In this document: piece by piece, positions 31,247-40,275 of the stretch
Layout of the letters: every line of letters begins with the position of its first letter
Numbering within the stretch: the stretch's first letter is position 1
Notes under the pieces: generated by a model
Told to the model about the DNA's origin: nothing
The model's database searches: none
Seen by the model: only the letters and a program-made list of their open reading frames with translations
DNA from: Nitrospira sp.
GTDB taxonomy: Bacteria; Nitrospirota; Nitrospiria; Nitrospirales; Nitrospiraceae
Length of the DNA: 64,000 nt
Direction: 5' to 3'
Assembly (NCBI GenBank): GCA_005116945.1
Contig: SWDH01000044.1
Coordinates: 60,972 to 124,971 of the forward strand
Made by a program: the position numbers and the translations under genes

Positions 31247-33670
31247 TTACTCGCGAGCACTGAGCGCCTCTGCAAAAATTGATTCAATCATGCGAACCAT
31301 TGAACGCGAACCATATCGGCTGTCTACACTACGGCTTGCAGCCAGGCCTAATTGCCGGGCCCAATCCGGCCGATCGAGTAATTGCCGTATGGCATCCGCC
31401 AACGCATCGGCATTACCAGGAGGCACCAGTAAACCAGTTTGCTCGTGGCTTATGACGGCCGGAATACCACCGACACGGGAGGCAATCACCGGCAACCCCG
31501 CTGCCATGGCTTCGACTAGCGCACGCCCCATCCCTTCATTGAGCGAAGGCAACACAAACAGATCCATCCCGGCCAGACAGGCTTCGATGTCATCCCTATG
31601 ACCAAGGAAATGCACCGCATCGAGGATTCCAGCCAATTCCGCCTGCTGCAGTAGTGCGTCATGCCGATCTCCACTTCCGATGATCACGAGATGGAGAGAA
31701 GGGAAGTCCTTTTTTAATTTGGAGACAGCGTCGATCAGGTATTTATGGCCTTTAATATCGGTGAGCCATCCGACTGATCCGACGATCAACGCATCCGGTG
31801 GGCAGCCAAACCACTCCGGCTGTTGTTTCCCCTGAACCCTCGCCAGTCCAAACCGCTCGCGATCGATCCCGCTCGGTACCACAGCAAACCGGTCGGCATG
31901 ACCGACATCACGATCGAGATGATCCTGTCGCTCCGCGTCCGTCAGCGCAATCAGTCGATCCGTAATCGAACTCAGCATCCGTTCAATCTGAAGAAACAGC
32001 CAGGATTGGGTTGGACCAAAATGCCCGTAAAACACATGGCCGTGCGGCGTGTGGACGATGATTGGGACCTTCGCAATCCAAGCCGCCACTCGCCCTAACA
32101 CACCGGCCTTCGATGTATGGGTATGGACCAATGCCGGCCGCTCTTGCCGGAAGAGGCGAGTCAATTGCCACAGGGCTTGTATATCTTTCAGTAAAGAGAC
32201 CTCTCTTGTGAGGGAAGGAAGCAGCATCCAGTGAACATCCGCTTTCTCAAGTCGCCGGCAATTCTCTTCCGTTGCGACCTGCCCGCCTTGCGCATCCCAA
32301 CGCCCTGGATACCCGGAAACCACCAGCGGCTCGAACTGGGCACGGTCATGACCGAGAACGGTCAGCATCGTGTTCTGCGCCGACCCGCCATGGTCCAGCC
32401 GCGTAATCACATGAATCACCTTCTTCGCTCTGGCCGACTCACGTGACAGAGCTGGTCTGTTTTTCGACAAGCGCACAAACAGACGGTCGAGATCTGCCGT
32501 ATGCGCCACCCAATTATATCGCTGCTCCACCATCGCGCGACCTTTTGTTGCCCAGCGCTCTCGCTCGCCAGGTTGACTGCGAAACCGCTTTAATATAAGC
32601 CATAATGTTTTTGTGAGAGACGCCGCGTCGGTTCCTTCCGTGACAAACATCGGATCAACCGTGCTCAACACTTCAGGGATCGCGCCGACTGGCGTCCCTA
32701 TCACCGGCGTACCACAGGCTAGCGCCTCGACCGTCACCAAGCCGAACCCTTCGAGTTGTAGCGTCGGCATCACGACCAAATCGGACGCCTGGTAGTACTT
32801 CGCTAATTGATCCTCCGGCACAAACCCGAGCAACCGGACTGCATCGTGTAATCCCTTGCTGAATATGTGTTCTTCCAATCGCGAGCGTAGTTGGCCATCT
32901 CCACCAATGAGGAGGAGAAGATTTCTCTGCTCCTCGCCGAGCATCGTCATGGCTTCGAGAAGATGCTCTAATCCCATGCGAGGCACCAGATTGCGAACGG
33001 TAAACAAAATTGTACGGTTCTCCGGCAATTTAAGTTCACGCCTAATCTCGTTCCGATCCTGCGGCCGGAAAAACATGGCCGGATCGGCTGCGCCGGGAAC
33101 CACCGTGATGGACTTCGGAGTGATGCCGTGCGTAGCAATAACTTGTTGCTTCATGTATTCGCTCAAGACGATCACATGGTGACAGCGGCGGATCACGATG
33201 CGTTCAATCCAGCGACGGGCGCGCACGCTCAACCGCCGTCTGGCCCGTTCATGTGTCGTCGCGGCCCGCTCAGCTCTGGTGAGATATTCCTGATGCGCCA
33301 ACGAGTGGCAGACATAGATCCAGCGATTGACTTTCCCGTAGCGGAACAGAATCGGGCCAAGGCCGGCCAACGATTGATGAATCATCGCGACATCGACCGA
33401 CGAACCCTGCATCGTGAGATCAAATGCCCGGAGAGAATTGTGCACTGAAGACCAGACAAAGGCCGGCTCGCTGGTTCGTGTGACCGAATACCGCCGTTCC
33501 CTCACACTTCCGATCGATAGGTCGGCCTCTGCAGACTCAAAAGGAGCCCGCGCGACCACGCGCACATGATGTCCTAGCTTGGCGAGACCCAACGCTTGCT
33601 GCCGGAGCACTCGCTCGGCGCCACCGATGACCTGTTCGACCGTGACTTCTGCGAGCAAGACGACGTTCAT
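31247..33670 (-). CDS. Double GT4 glycosyltransferase fusion
   Basis: A protein of about 807 residues with two complete GT-B, family 4-type glycosyltransferases in tandem. Domain 1 (about 1-390) begins MNVVLLAEVTVEQVIGGAERVLRQQALGLAKLGHHV and has the nucleotide-sugar box LEGFGLVTVEALACGTPVIGTPVGAIPEVL. Domain 2 (about 420-800) begins KKVIHVITRLDHGGSAQNTMLTV and has LNEGMGRALVEAMAAGLPVIASRVGGIPAVI. Each has its own EX7E-type site, so the protein may add two sugars in one step. ATG 33670 overlaps the upstream asnB stop in ATGA, so translation is coupled. Confidence 0.9.
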   Translation of the reverse strand: MNVVLLAEVTVEQVIGGAERVLRQQALGLAKLGHHVRVVARAPFESAEADLSIGSVRERRYSVTRTSEPAFVWSSVHNSLRAFDLTMQGSSVDVAMIHQSLAGLGPILFRYGKVNRWIYVCHSLAHQEYLTRAERAATTHERARRRLSVRARRWIERIVIRRCHHVIVLSEYMKQQVIATHGITPKSITVVPGAADPAMFFRPQDRNEIRRELKLPENRTILFTVRNLVPRMGLEHLLEAMTMLGEEQRNLLLLIGGDGQLRSRLEEHIFSKGLHDAVRLLGFVPEDQLAKYYQASDLVVMPTLQLEGFGLVTVEALACGTPVIGTPVGAIPEVLSTVDPMFVTEGTDAASLTKTLWLILKRFRSQPGERERWATKGRAMVEQRYNWVAHTADLDRLFVRLSKNRPALSRESARAKKVIHVITRLDHGGSAQNTMLTVLGHDRAQFEPLVVSGYPGRWDAQGGQVATEENCRRLEKADVHWMLLPSLTREVSLLKDIQALWQLTRLFRQERPALVHTHTSKAGVLGRVAAWIAKVPIIVHTPHGHVFYGHFGPTQSWLFLQIERMLSSITDRLIALTDAERQDHLDRDVGHADRFAVVPSGIDRERFGLARVQGKQQPEWFGCPPDALIVGSVGWLTDIKGHKYLIDAVSKLKKDFPSLHLVIIGSGDRHDALLQQAELAGILDAVHFLGHRDDIEACLAGMDLFVLPSLNEGMGRALVEAMAAGLPVIASRVGGIPAVISHEQTGLLVPPGNADALADAIRQLLDRPDWARQLGLAASRSVDSRYGSRSMVRMIESIFAEALSARE

Positions 33671-35601
33671 GCCGCGCCTACTCCCATTGAATAGGAGGAG
33701 ACAGACTGTGCCACCTGCCCATGCCACAATTCCAACACCATGAGCGCATAGAGTTGATCCGAAAAGTTCCGCCTCCCGCTGTGGTGCTCTGTAAGCAGCC
33801 ACTGCACATAAGCAGGGTTGACGTAACCCCGACGGCGGATGGTCTCAGGAGAAAGCAAATCACGACTCATCTCGCGCAGGTCTTCTCTCAGCCATCGTGT
33901 GAGCGGTAGCATGAAACCTCGCTTCTTGGCTGCGACAATGCTTTCAGGCAAAATGCCTTGCAGTGAAGATCTCATGAATCCCTTTAATTTCCATCCATGA
34001 AACTTTGTCGAAGCCGACAATGAGCAGGCAAAGGTCAATAGATGGTGATCGCAGAACGGAACACGCAGCTCAAGCGAATGGACCATGCTCATTCGATCGC
34101 CCATCCGCAATAAATCGTCCGGCAAATAGGTCTGTAAATCAACACCCATTGCACGATCAGAGGGGTCGCAAGAGGGCCATTCTTGAAAGAAGTCCCGGAC
34201 ACGGTGAAGGGAAACATCATCAGCCAGAGCAGCCCGAAGTGCCTCGGCATACAACGGCCCATCCCATCCTGCCGGTTGAAATGTCGTCCAACGGAGGTAT
34301 TGCTCACCTAACGGACGATGACCGTTCAGGAGAAATCGTTTGATGCGGCCACGAACCTCGTGGCCCCCTGCGCCATCCGACAGAGTGGACACAGCCTGAG
34401 AGGCAATCCATGAACGCATCCCCACTGGAAGCGATGCGTAGCGAGCCGCAGCCCGTAGCCCAAGATAGCGAGGATAGCCACCGAAGAGCTCATCGCCGCC
34501 GATACCGGATAGCGCAACCGTCACAGACCGTCTGGCCACTTCGGAAACCAGATACGTAGGAATGGCCGAAGAGTCTGCAAACGGTTCTCCCATCCCGGCG
34601 ACCACACGAGGAAGCAGCGAGGCCACATCGGGTCGCAGCACGGCTTCCGTATGGTCCGTCCCGAAGTGTGTCGCGAGAAGCCGGGCGGCTTTGAGCTCAT
34701 TGTACGATTGGTCTTCCGGCGCCTCGTACCCGATGGAAAATGTTTTGATCGACCCAGGAATCACCTCGCGCATGCAGGCCAAGATCGACGCAGAGTCCAA
34801 CCCACCGGACAGGAACAAACCCAGCGGCACGTCACTGAGCAGATGCGCCTTCACGGAATCACGCAACATGTCCAGAAAGCGCGCTCGTTGGTCGCCCACC
34901 GGAGGCTCAACCTGATTACCCAGCGCTTCCAGAGGACGATAATAGCGCCAAAACTCTAAACGCCCCCGCACAATCTTAAGAGCCTCCCCAGGTTGAAGCT
35001 GATGAACACCTTCAACGATCGTTTCGGGACCAGGCACATAGAGTAGCGATAGGAAGTCAGCGATGGCTTGTGGACGAATCGTCCAATTCGGCAGTCCTTC
35101 CAGCAATGACGGGAGTTCTGAAGAAAAGACTACACGCTGATCAGCACCCGCGGTGCCAGGTAGAGTAGCGTAGTAGAGAGGTTTGATCCCCAAGCGATCG
35201 CGAACCAGCAACACAAGGTCCCGCTCCCGATCCCATATGGCGTAGGCAAACATTCCACGCAACCGGTAGACCGCTTCCGGCCCCTCCTCTTCGTACAAAT
35301 GCACCAGAACTTCAGTATCACAACGGGACTGGAAGCGATGGCCTTTTTGGATCAACTCCTCTCGAAGTTCACGATAGTTGTAGATCTCTCCATTCATCAC
35401 CGCCCAGACGGTGCCAGTCTCGTTTCGAACCGGTTGATGGCCGCCGGCAGGATCAATCACGCGCAATCGCCGCACTCCAAAGGCCATACCAGCGTCGTGA
35501 TGAGTGCCCTCCTCGTCCGGCCCTCGATGAATAAGCCGATCGAGCATCCGGTCAAGAAGAACCGGATCGTTATCCCCTACGAGACCGCAAATACCACACA
35601 T
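33667..35601 (-). CDS. asnB: Asparagine-synthase-type glutamine amidotransferase
   Basis: A 644-residue glutamine-hydrolysing asparagine synthase-like enzyme. The N-terminal class II amidotransferase has the Cys nucleophile directly after Met (MCGICGLVGDNDP) and RGPDEEG. The C-terminal ATP pyrophosphatase has the SGGLDSASILACM loop and later PDDLLRMGDRMSMVHSLELRVPF. In exopolysaccharide loci such enzymes are thought to amidate sugar acids or polymers, not to make free Asn. Its location inside the polysaccharide operon favours the former. The start ATG 35601 is 25 bp after the previous stop. Confidence 0.92.
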   Translation of the reverse strand: MCGICGLVGDNDPVLLDRMLDRLIHRGPDEEGTHHDAGMAFGVRRLRVIDPAGGHQPVRNETGTVWAVMNGEIYNYRELREELIQKGHRFQSRCDTEVLVHLYEEEGPEAVYRLRGMFAYAIWDRERDLVLLVRDRLGIKPLYYATLPGTAGADQRVVFSSELPSLLEGLPNWTIRPQAIADFLSLLYVPGPETIVEGVHQLQPGEALKIVRGRLEFWRYYRPLEALGNQVEPPVGDQRARFLDMLRDSVKAHLLSDVPLGLFLSGGLDSASILACMREVIPGSIKTFSIGYEAPEDQSYNELKAARLLATHFGTDHTEAVLRPDVASLLPRVVAGMGEPFADSSAIPTYLVSEVARRSVTVALSGIGGDELFGGYPRYLGLRAAARYASLPVGMRSWIASQAVSTLSDGAGGHEVRGRIKRFLLNGHRPLGEQYLRWTTFQPAGWDGPLYAEALRAALADDVSLHRVRDFFQEWPSCDPSDRAMGVDLQTYLPDDLLRMGDRMSMVHSLELRVPFCDHHLLTFACSLSASTKFHGWKLKGFMRSSLQGILPESIVAAKKRGFMLPLTRWLREDLREMSRDLLSPETIRRRGYVNPAYVQWLLTEHHSGRRNFSDQLYALMVLELWHGQVAQSVSSYSMGVGAA

Positions 35602-35626
35602 GCAATGGCCACTCCAAATGAACGTA

Positions 35627-35878
35627 CTACCGACTCTTTTCTATCAAGACTCGCTCTCGTCGCTCATACTCCTCCCGCTCCTTCTGGTGGCGGGGCGAAA
35701 CCTCCTGCGGCGGCACGTCGACCGGCTCATATCGAACATGTTTGGCAGATCCCACCGAAGTAAACAATGACCGCACTCCAAACGTGGCGATTGCGGCAAG
35801 CAGACAAAGCGCAATGACCATGCTCACGAATCTGACTGAGCGCCGCCCCCGGAGGCTCAACCAATGGGATCTACCCAT
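35627..35878 (-). CDS. Small single-span membrane protein
   Basis: An 83-residue protein: a short basic N-terminus (GRSHWLSLRGRRS), one membrane span (FVSMVIALCLLAAIATFGV), then a charged C-terminal tail ending in a helical EREEYERRERVLIEKSR. ATG 35878 overlaps the methyltransferase stop by 8 bp; the frame upstream is not coding-like. The family is unknown. It may be an accessory anchor in the polysaccharide operon. Confidence 0.6.
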   Translation of the reverse strand: MGRSHWLSLRGRRSVRFVSMVIALCLLAAIATFGVRSLFTSVGSAKHVRYEPVDVPPQEVSPRHQKEREEYERRERVLIEKSR

Positions 35879-36764
35879 GATAATCCTTCGCGCGCTGTGC
35901 GACGAGTTCAAAGGAGGGAGCCCAGACCATGCGCCCTCCCGACACCTTATAGAGCACTTCCGCACAGGACCGGAACGCCGTCGCACCGATCCGCCACTTG
36001 AGGCGACTCATCCAGGGGTTCGCCGGGGCGAGAGGCCCTCGACTAGGAACCGAGTTATGGATCGCCGTGGTGTGTAGTCCGATCCCCTTGAGCAACGAGC
36101 GGAGCGTGTGAGGCGAATAGAGAAAAAGATGAAAAGCCTGATCAAAGCGGGACCCGACCCACCGGGCCGGTGTCCGCATCGGGAGATGAAATGCCCCGTT
36201 AGTCGCTCTGATGACGACGAGACCCGATGGCGTCAGTGCGCTTGCGACCTGCCGCAAGAGTCTCACCGGATTCGTCACCGTCTCCAATACGTTCACAAGG
36301 GTGATGACATCAAACGGTTCACGCTCCCCTGTTTGTTCCAACCAATCAGACGGAAGCACCGTGAGCTGACGACGAGCCGCACGCTCGGCTGCTTTTTTCG
36401 ACAACTCCAACCCATAACATGTCCATCCTGCCGACTTGCAGAGCGACAAGAACGCGCCGTCTCCACAGCCGATATCAAGCAGTCGACCGGGAGGTTGCCG
36501 GTACAGGCCAAGACGGCCCACGACACTCTCAAAAACTGGGTCGCGGTCCGACGATGCCTCGGCCTCGCCATAGGCCTCGTCGTAGTCCTCCCGGTAAAAC
36601 TGCTCGACCATGGTCCCCAACGGGCGAGGATTTAGAAACACAAGCTCACAGTCAGGGCAACGCACATACCGTCTGGTCGGAGTCTGAAACACATCGACCG
36701 GCATTGCCTGACTGCCACAAGGACAACCAATCTGTTCTGTCTCTGGCATGGCTACCTGCTTCAC
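35871..36764 (-). CDS. SAM methyltransferase with N-terminal zinc ribbon
   Basis: A 297-residue methyltransferase. The N-terminus has a zinc-binding-type Cys set (Cys14, Cys16, Cys36, Cys39: GCPCGS and RCPDCELVFLNPRP). The SAM site is LLDIGCGDGAFLSL (about 95-105), and VNVLETVTNPVRLLRQVASAL replaces the EH box. The NPRP ribbon combination is common in methyltransferases that modify surface polysaccharides or lipids. It overlaps the upstream GT gene in ATGA. Confidence 0.87.
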   Translation of the reverse strand: MKQVAMPETEQIGCPCGSQAMPVDVFQTPTRRYVRCPDCELVFLNPRPLGTMVEQFYREDYDEAYGEAEASSDRDPVFESVVGRLGLYRQPPGRLLDIGCGDGAFLSLCKSAGWTCYGLELSKKAAERAARRQLTVLPSDWLEQTGEREPFDVITLVNVLETVTNPVRLLRQVASALTPSGLVVIRATNGAFHLPMRTPARWVGSRFDQAFHLFLYSPHTLRSLLKGIGLHTTAIHNSVPSRGPLAPANPWMSRLKWRIGATAFRSCAEVLYKVSGGRMVWAPSFELVAQRAKDYHG

Positions 36765-37924
36765 GCTGCCATCCGTTTCTCAAAGGGTACCCGAATGCCG
36801 GCGTCCTGTAACGCTGCATCAAAGATCGCCGTCGTATTTCCAACCATACGGTCCACCGTAAACCGCTCTCGAACCAGAGCTCGCCCCGCTGTCCCCATCC
36901 TCACAGCTGCGATTGGATCACTCAGCACTTCTCGAATTGCCGCCGCCAGCGCCTGGGGATCTCGCGCCGGCACGAGCAATCCAGTCTTGTGGTCTTCAAT
37001 TAATTCCGGAACACCGTTGACCCGCGATGCAACCACTGGGCAGCCCATCGCCAACGCCTCTAACAGCACAAACGGAAATCCTTCTGATAGCGACGGCAGC
37101 ACGACGACATCGGCCGCAGCCAGAATGTCGGCAATGTCCTCACGGACCCCTAGAAAGCGACAGGACGGTTCGACAGCAAGTTCAACTGCCAGGCGCTGCA
37201 GGTGCTCACGAAGCTCACCATCTCCCACGAACACACAACACAGGTTCGGCCATGCCTTGATCAAGTCTGGAAGCGCCTGTAGCAAAAAACAATGCCCCTT
37301 TGCTTCAGTCAACCGGGCGATCATGACCAAGACGGGTCTCGATACAATACCGAGCTCCTCCCTGACTTTCTGACGATTCGGCTGCGAAGGAAAAGCTGAC
37401 GGATCTACACCGTTGTAAACCGTCAGGCTCCGTGCCGCCGCAGCCGGGCACTCATCAATCTGATCGCGACGACTGGAGTTCGAGACACAGATGATCCGAT
37501 GAACGAGCGGGAGCGTCAGACGGAGCGCCGTGCGATAGAACCATCGTGTGAGTAAAGACACCTCATAATCTTTCAGTGAATTATGGACTGTCGAGATAAT
37601 GACCGGGACCCCAGCTAGACGTCCTGCAATCCGACCATAAAAGTTCGCCCTGGCTCCATGCGTTTGTAAAATTGTCACTCGCTCCCGCACGAGCAACCGC
37701 GTCAGCCGCCAGAGGGCAAAGGGGTTGAACAACGGCGCCAAGTGGACAAGGTGTGTCTCCACTCCGCGCTCTTTCATACGCCCGACGAACGGACCAGGCT
37801 CAGGACAGATCAGCATCGCTCGATATCGCGTGCGGTCGAGACGGTCAAAAAGCAGTTCCAGATACCGTTCACCGCCTCCATAGGCCGAAGACCCAGCCAG
37901 TTCTGCAAGGACGACCGGTGTCAT
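36761..37924 (-). CDS. GT4 family glycosyltransferase
   Basis: A 387-residue GT-B transferase. The N-terminal domain opens VVLAELAGSSAYGGGERYLELLFDRL, and the sugar-nucleotide domain has LVMIARLTEAKGHCFLLQAL and LPSLSEGFPFVLLEALAMGCPVVASRVNGVPELI, the retaining GT4 EX7E box. It adds one sugar of the repeat unit; donor and linkage cannot be inferred. It is coupled on both sides by ATGA overlaps (36761-36764 and 37921-37924). Confidence 0.92.
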   Translation of the reverse strand: MTPVVLAELAGSSAYGGGERYLELLFDRLDRTRYRAMLICPEPGPFVGRMKERGVETHLVHLAPLFNPFALWRLTRLLVRERVTILQTHGARANFYGRIAGRLAGVPVIISTVHNSLKDYEVSLLTRWFYRTALRLTLPLVHRIICVSNSSRRDQIDECPAAAARSLTVYNGVDPSAFPSQPNRQKVREELGIVSRPVLVMIARLTEAKGHCFLLQALPDLIKAWPNLCCVFVGDGELREHLQRLAVELAVEPSCRFLGVREDIADILAAADVVVLPSLSEGFPFVLLEALAMGCPVVASRVNGVPELIEDHKTGLLVPARDPQALAAAIREVLSDPIAAVRMGTAGRALVRERFTVDRMVGNTTAIFDAALQDAGIRVPFEKRMAA

Positions 37925-38787
37925 GGTTTTCTCCCGAGGATCAAGAGGCTCCCGCGCAAGTGCGGGATAAGGTAGAATGGCACTTTAACCCAATCGATCG
38001 CGCTCTGCCGAGCAGTCTGTTGACAGTCTTGGGTGTCCTCGCCCAGAAAAAAACACGACTGTGCGATCTCAAACCCTACATGGCGCAGCATCTCTGCTAG
38101 CTCATGCATCGCATATTCGCGTGCATGCGGACGCCATTCATCGTTGGGATCGTTATATCCGGGAGGGGCCAGCCGATCATTGGGCGATCGACCGATCAAC
38201 AGCTTGAAGATATTCCCGATTCGAGTGACGTTCGGAGTCGTGATCACAAGGTGGCCTCCGGACTTCAAAATTCTGTAGGCCTCTGACATTAAATGAAATG
38301 GGGAGGTGAGGTGTTCAACGATCTCCAGTGCAAACACAAGTTGTACGGAATGGTCCGGTAAGGGTACTGTTTCCTGGTACCCTTTGGACAAGAATTGTTG
38401 CCCGGCAGGATCGAGATTAACGGTGAGAATCTCGACATTGGCATCCTGTTTCATGAATTGCACAAACTCGGGACTGGCCATCAGTCCTGCACCGAACAAA
38501 CGCGCCGCTTTCGTCGGCTGGAGCCCACGCGAGAGACGCAACAGACTGCCCGGGAAGGGCCCAAAATCCACGATCGTCTGAGGTCCGTCGGGCAATCGCT
38601 GCAATCCACTTCGAAGCGCCACATGGAGACGATCACGACATTTCAATGCATGATTCATCGGCGTGGTGAAACGTGTATCCTGCGCTCCAAATGTCTCGTA
38701 CTGAGAAGGTCTGTACGCTCGGATGAGTCGATTGAATTCGTGTCTGGTTAGCTCGTATGCCACGATCTCACGGTTTCCTTCCAACAA
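37921..38787 (-). CDS. Class I SAM methyltransferase
   Basis: A 288-residue protein whose SAM domain has an unusual motif I, IVDFGPFPGSLLRLSRGL, in place of DxGxGxG. The later EIVEHLTSPFHLMSEAYRILKSGGHLVITTPNVTRIGN is classical for family 11-type enzymes. The altered motif could weaken SAM binding, but these variants are often active in polysaccharide methylation. It starts within the upstream methyltransferase (20-bp overlap) and its stop overlaps the GT4 start. Confidence 0.82.
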   Translation of the reverse strand: MLEGNREIVAYELTRHEFNRLIRAYRPSQYETFGAQDTRFTTPMNHALKCRDRLHVALRSGLQRLPDGPQTIVDFGPFPGSLLRLSRGLQPTKAARLFGAGLMASPEFVQFMKQDANVEILTVNLDPAGQQFLSKGYQETVPLPDHSVQLVFALEIVEHLTSPFHLMSEAYRILKSGGHLVITTPNVTRIGNIFKLLIGRSPNDRLAPPGYNDPNDEWRPHAREYAMHELAEMLRHVGFEIAQSCFFLGEDTQDCQQTARQSAIDWVKVPFYLIPHLRGSLLILGRKP

Positions 38788-39430
38788 TCAGCAGCGTGTC
38801 GCTGAGCAATTGAAAATGGAGTTGACTGAGTCGATTGAATCGTTGACGCAGGCCTGTAAGCTGTACGACCTGTAAACCGGCTTTCCCGATAAGCTGAGTC
38901 AGGAGAGATGCACTGAACGAATGCAGGTGGCGAGTATCGGCGGTCACTGAGGGCACCTGGCCGCTCAATGCTTGGACACGGAATCGCCAGAACGCGACGT
39001 TCGGAACGGTCAGCAAGACATGGCCTCCATGCTTGAGAACACGGGTAAATTCCTCCAGAACACGATCCGGCATGATCAAATGCTCGATCACCTCGCTCGC
39101 AATGACCAAATCGAAACTCTCGTCGGGTTCCGGTACAGCCTCGCAATTGAGGTCGACAGCGTACTGCCGATCAAGTCCTTCACTTCGAGTGAGGGCCGCA
39201 GTCGACACATCACAACCATGAATAACGGCATCGAGACCGCTCGCTCGGATGGCCCTTGCCAGTCGACCGTCTCCGCACCCTACGTCCAGGATCTTCCTCG
39301 CACCTAGCAGACGGACCACCCTGCCGATCTGATCGTATCGACGTACACCATCAAAGGCTGTTGCCTCAGCTTTCCAGCCATTCCATTCTTCGTCGTATTG
39401 TTCGCGTTGACCTGTGCTGACGTAATTCAT
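38768..39430 (-). CDS. Class I SAM methyltransferase
   Basis: From ATG 39430 (220 residues) the motif I is ILDVGCGDGRLARAI and the acidic box is IASEVIEHLIMPDRVLEEFTRVLKHGGHVLLTVPN. The upstream codons to 39619 overlap the preceding gene and are not family-like. The stop-start ATGA overlap at 39427-39430 indicates translational coupling. It is the second of three consecutive methyltransferase genes in this operon. Target sugar unknown. Confidence 0.87.
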   Translation of the reverse strand: MNYVSTGQREQYDEEWNGWKAEATAFDGVRRYDQIGRVVRLLGARKILDVGCGDGRLARAIRASGLDAVIHGCDVSTAALTRSEGLDRQYAVDLNCEAVPEPDESFDLVIASEVIEHLIMPDRVLEEFTRVLKHGGHVLLTVPNVAFWRFRVQALSGQVPSVTADTRHLHSFSASLLTQLIGKAGLQVVQLTGLRQRFNRLSQLHFQLLSDTLLIVGRKP

Positions 39431-40263
39431 TGAGCACCGACACCTTTCTTTACACCGAGCACGTACAAGCCGTTGCCTCGGCGCGGGGCCATCAACATTT
39501 CGCCCATCACAGACAGCAAGACCGCAGGGAGCAGGAGCAGCCCGATGCCTCGCACCCTTTGGCGTTCCCCAAGCGAAAATACTTCTTTGAACCAAGCTGT
39601 CATCCCACTGAATGTCCACCGCGCCTCGATGACCGAGACGGAGCGAGACTCCAGCTCGAAGATCAGCACCGCTTTATCGAATCCATCGCGTACATGGTCA
39701 TCGCCCGCTCGATGGTCGCGAAAATTGTTCGCCGTCTCTGCGCCCGTCGCCTTGAACCAGTTGCTCTGGTCGGTGCTGGGAACATGGATAAAAAGCAACC
39801 CGCCCGGTCGTAAGGCCCTCACGAGGCGATCCAATACCTCGGCATAATCATGAATGTGTTCCAACACATCAATGGAATAGATCAGATCGTATTGCTCTGC
39901 TTCATTCAGCGAAGCCAGATCGGCTTCGAGGACAGCGAGATTTTCAGGAGACCGATCTCGCCTCCTCCCTACCCAACTCAAGTGCAAATCCAGCCCAGAA
40001 AACGTACAGGTCGGATACCGCCCCGCAAGCATAGCAACCAGCTGTGCTTCTGGCCCACACCCCGCATCGAGGACCCGTTTATGCCCTTGCCCTAGAAATG
40101 ACGCAACCATCCACTGCAGGTAGAGTCCTTTGATTACGAGGCCAGCGTGCAGACCTCCAAGCCAACGATCCTGAAGCGGCCGTGTGAGGGCTCGATAGAG
40201 TCGATTGAGCACCATCACCATCGGTATCTCTCTGTCATGTTGGTGCACCACGACCTTTCCCAA
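39427..40263 (-). CDS. Class I SAM methyltransferase
   Basis: A 278-residue enzyme with motif I VLDAGCGPEAQLVAMLAGRY and acidic box IYSIDVLEHIHDYAEVLDRLVRALRPGGLLFIHVP. A C-terminal hydrophobic stretch (GIGLLLLPAVLLSVMGEML) suggests membrane association, consistent with a lipid-linked substrate. It is followed by the 39430 gene with an ATGA overlap and preceded by a GT2 gene 12 bp upstream. Confidence 0.87.
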   Translation of the reverse strand: MGKVVVHQHDREIPMVMVLNRLYRALTRPLQDRWLGGLHAGLVIKGLYLQWMVASFLGQGHKRVLDAGCGPEAQLVAMLAGRYPTCTFSGLDLHLSWVGRRRDRSPENLAVLEADLASLNEAEQYDLIYSIDVLEHIHDYAEVLDRLVRALRPGGLLFIHVPSTDQSNWFKATGAETANNFRDHRAGDDHVRDGFDKAVLIFELESRSVSVIEARWTFSGMTAWFKEVFSLGERQRVRGIGLLLLPAVLLSVMGEMLMAPRRGNGLYVLGVKKGVGAQ

Positions 40264-40275
40264 TCATGCCTATCC

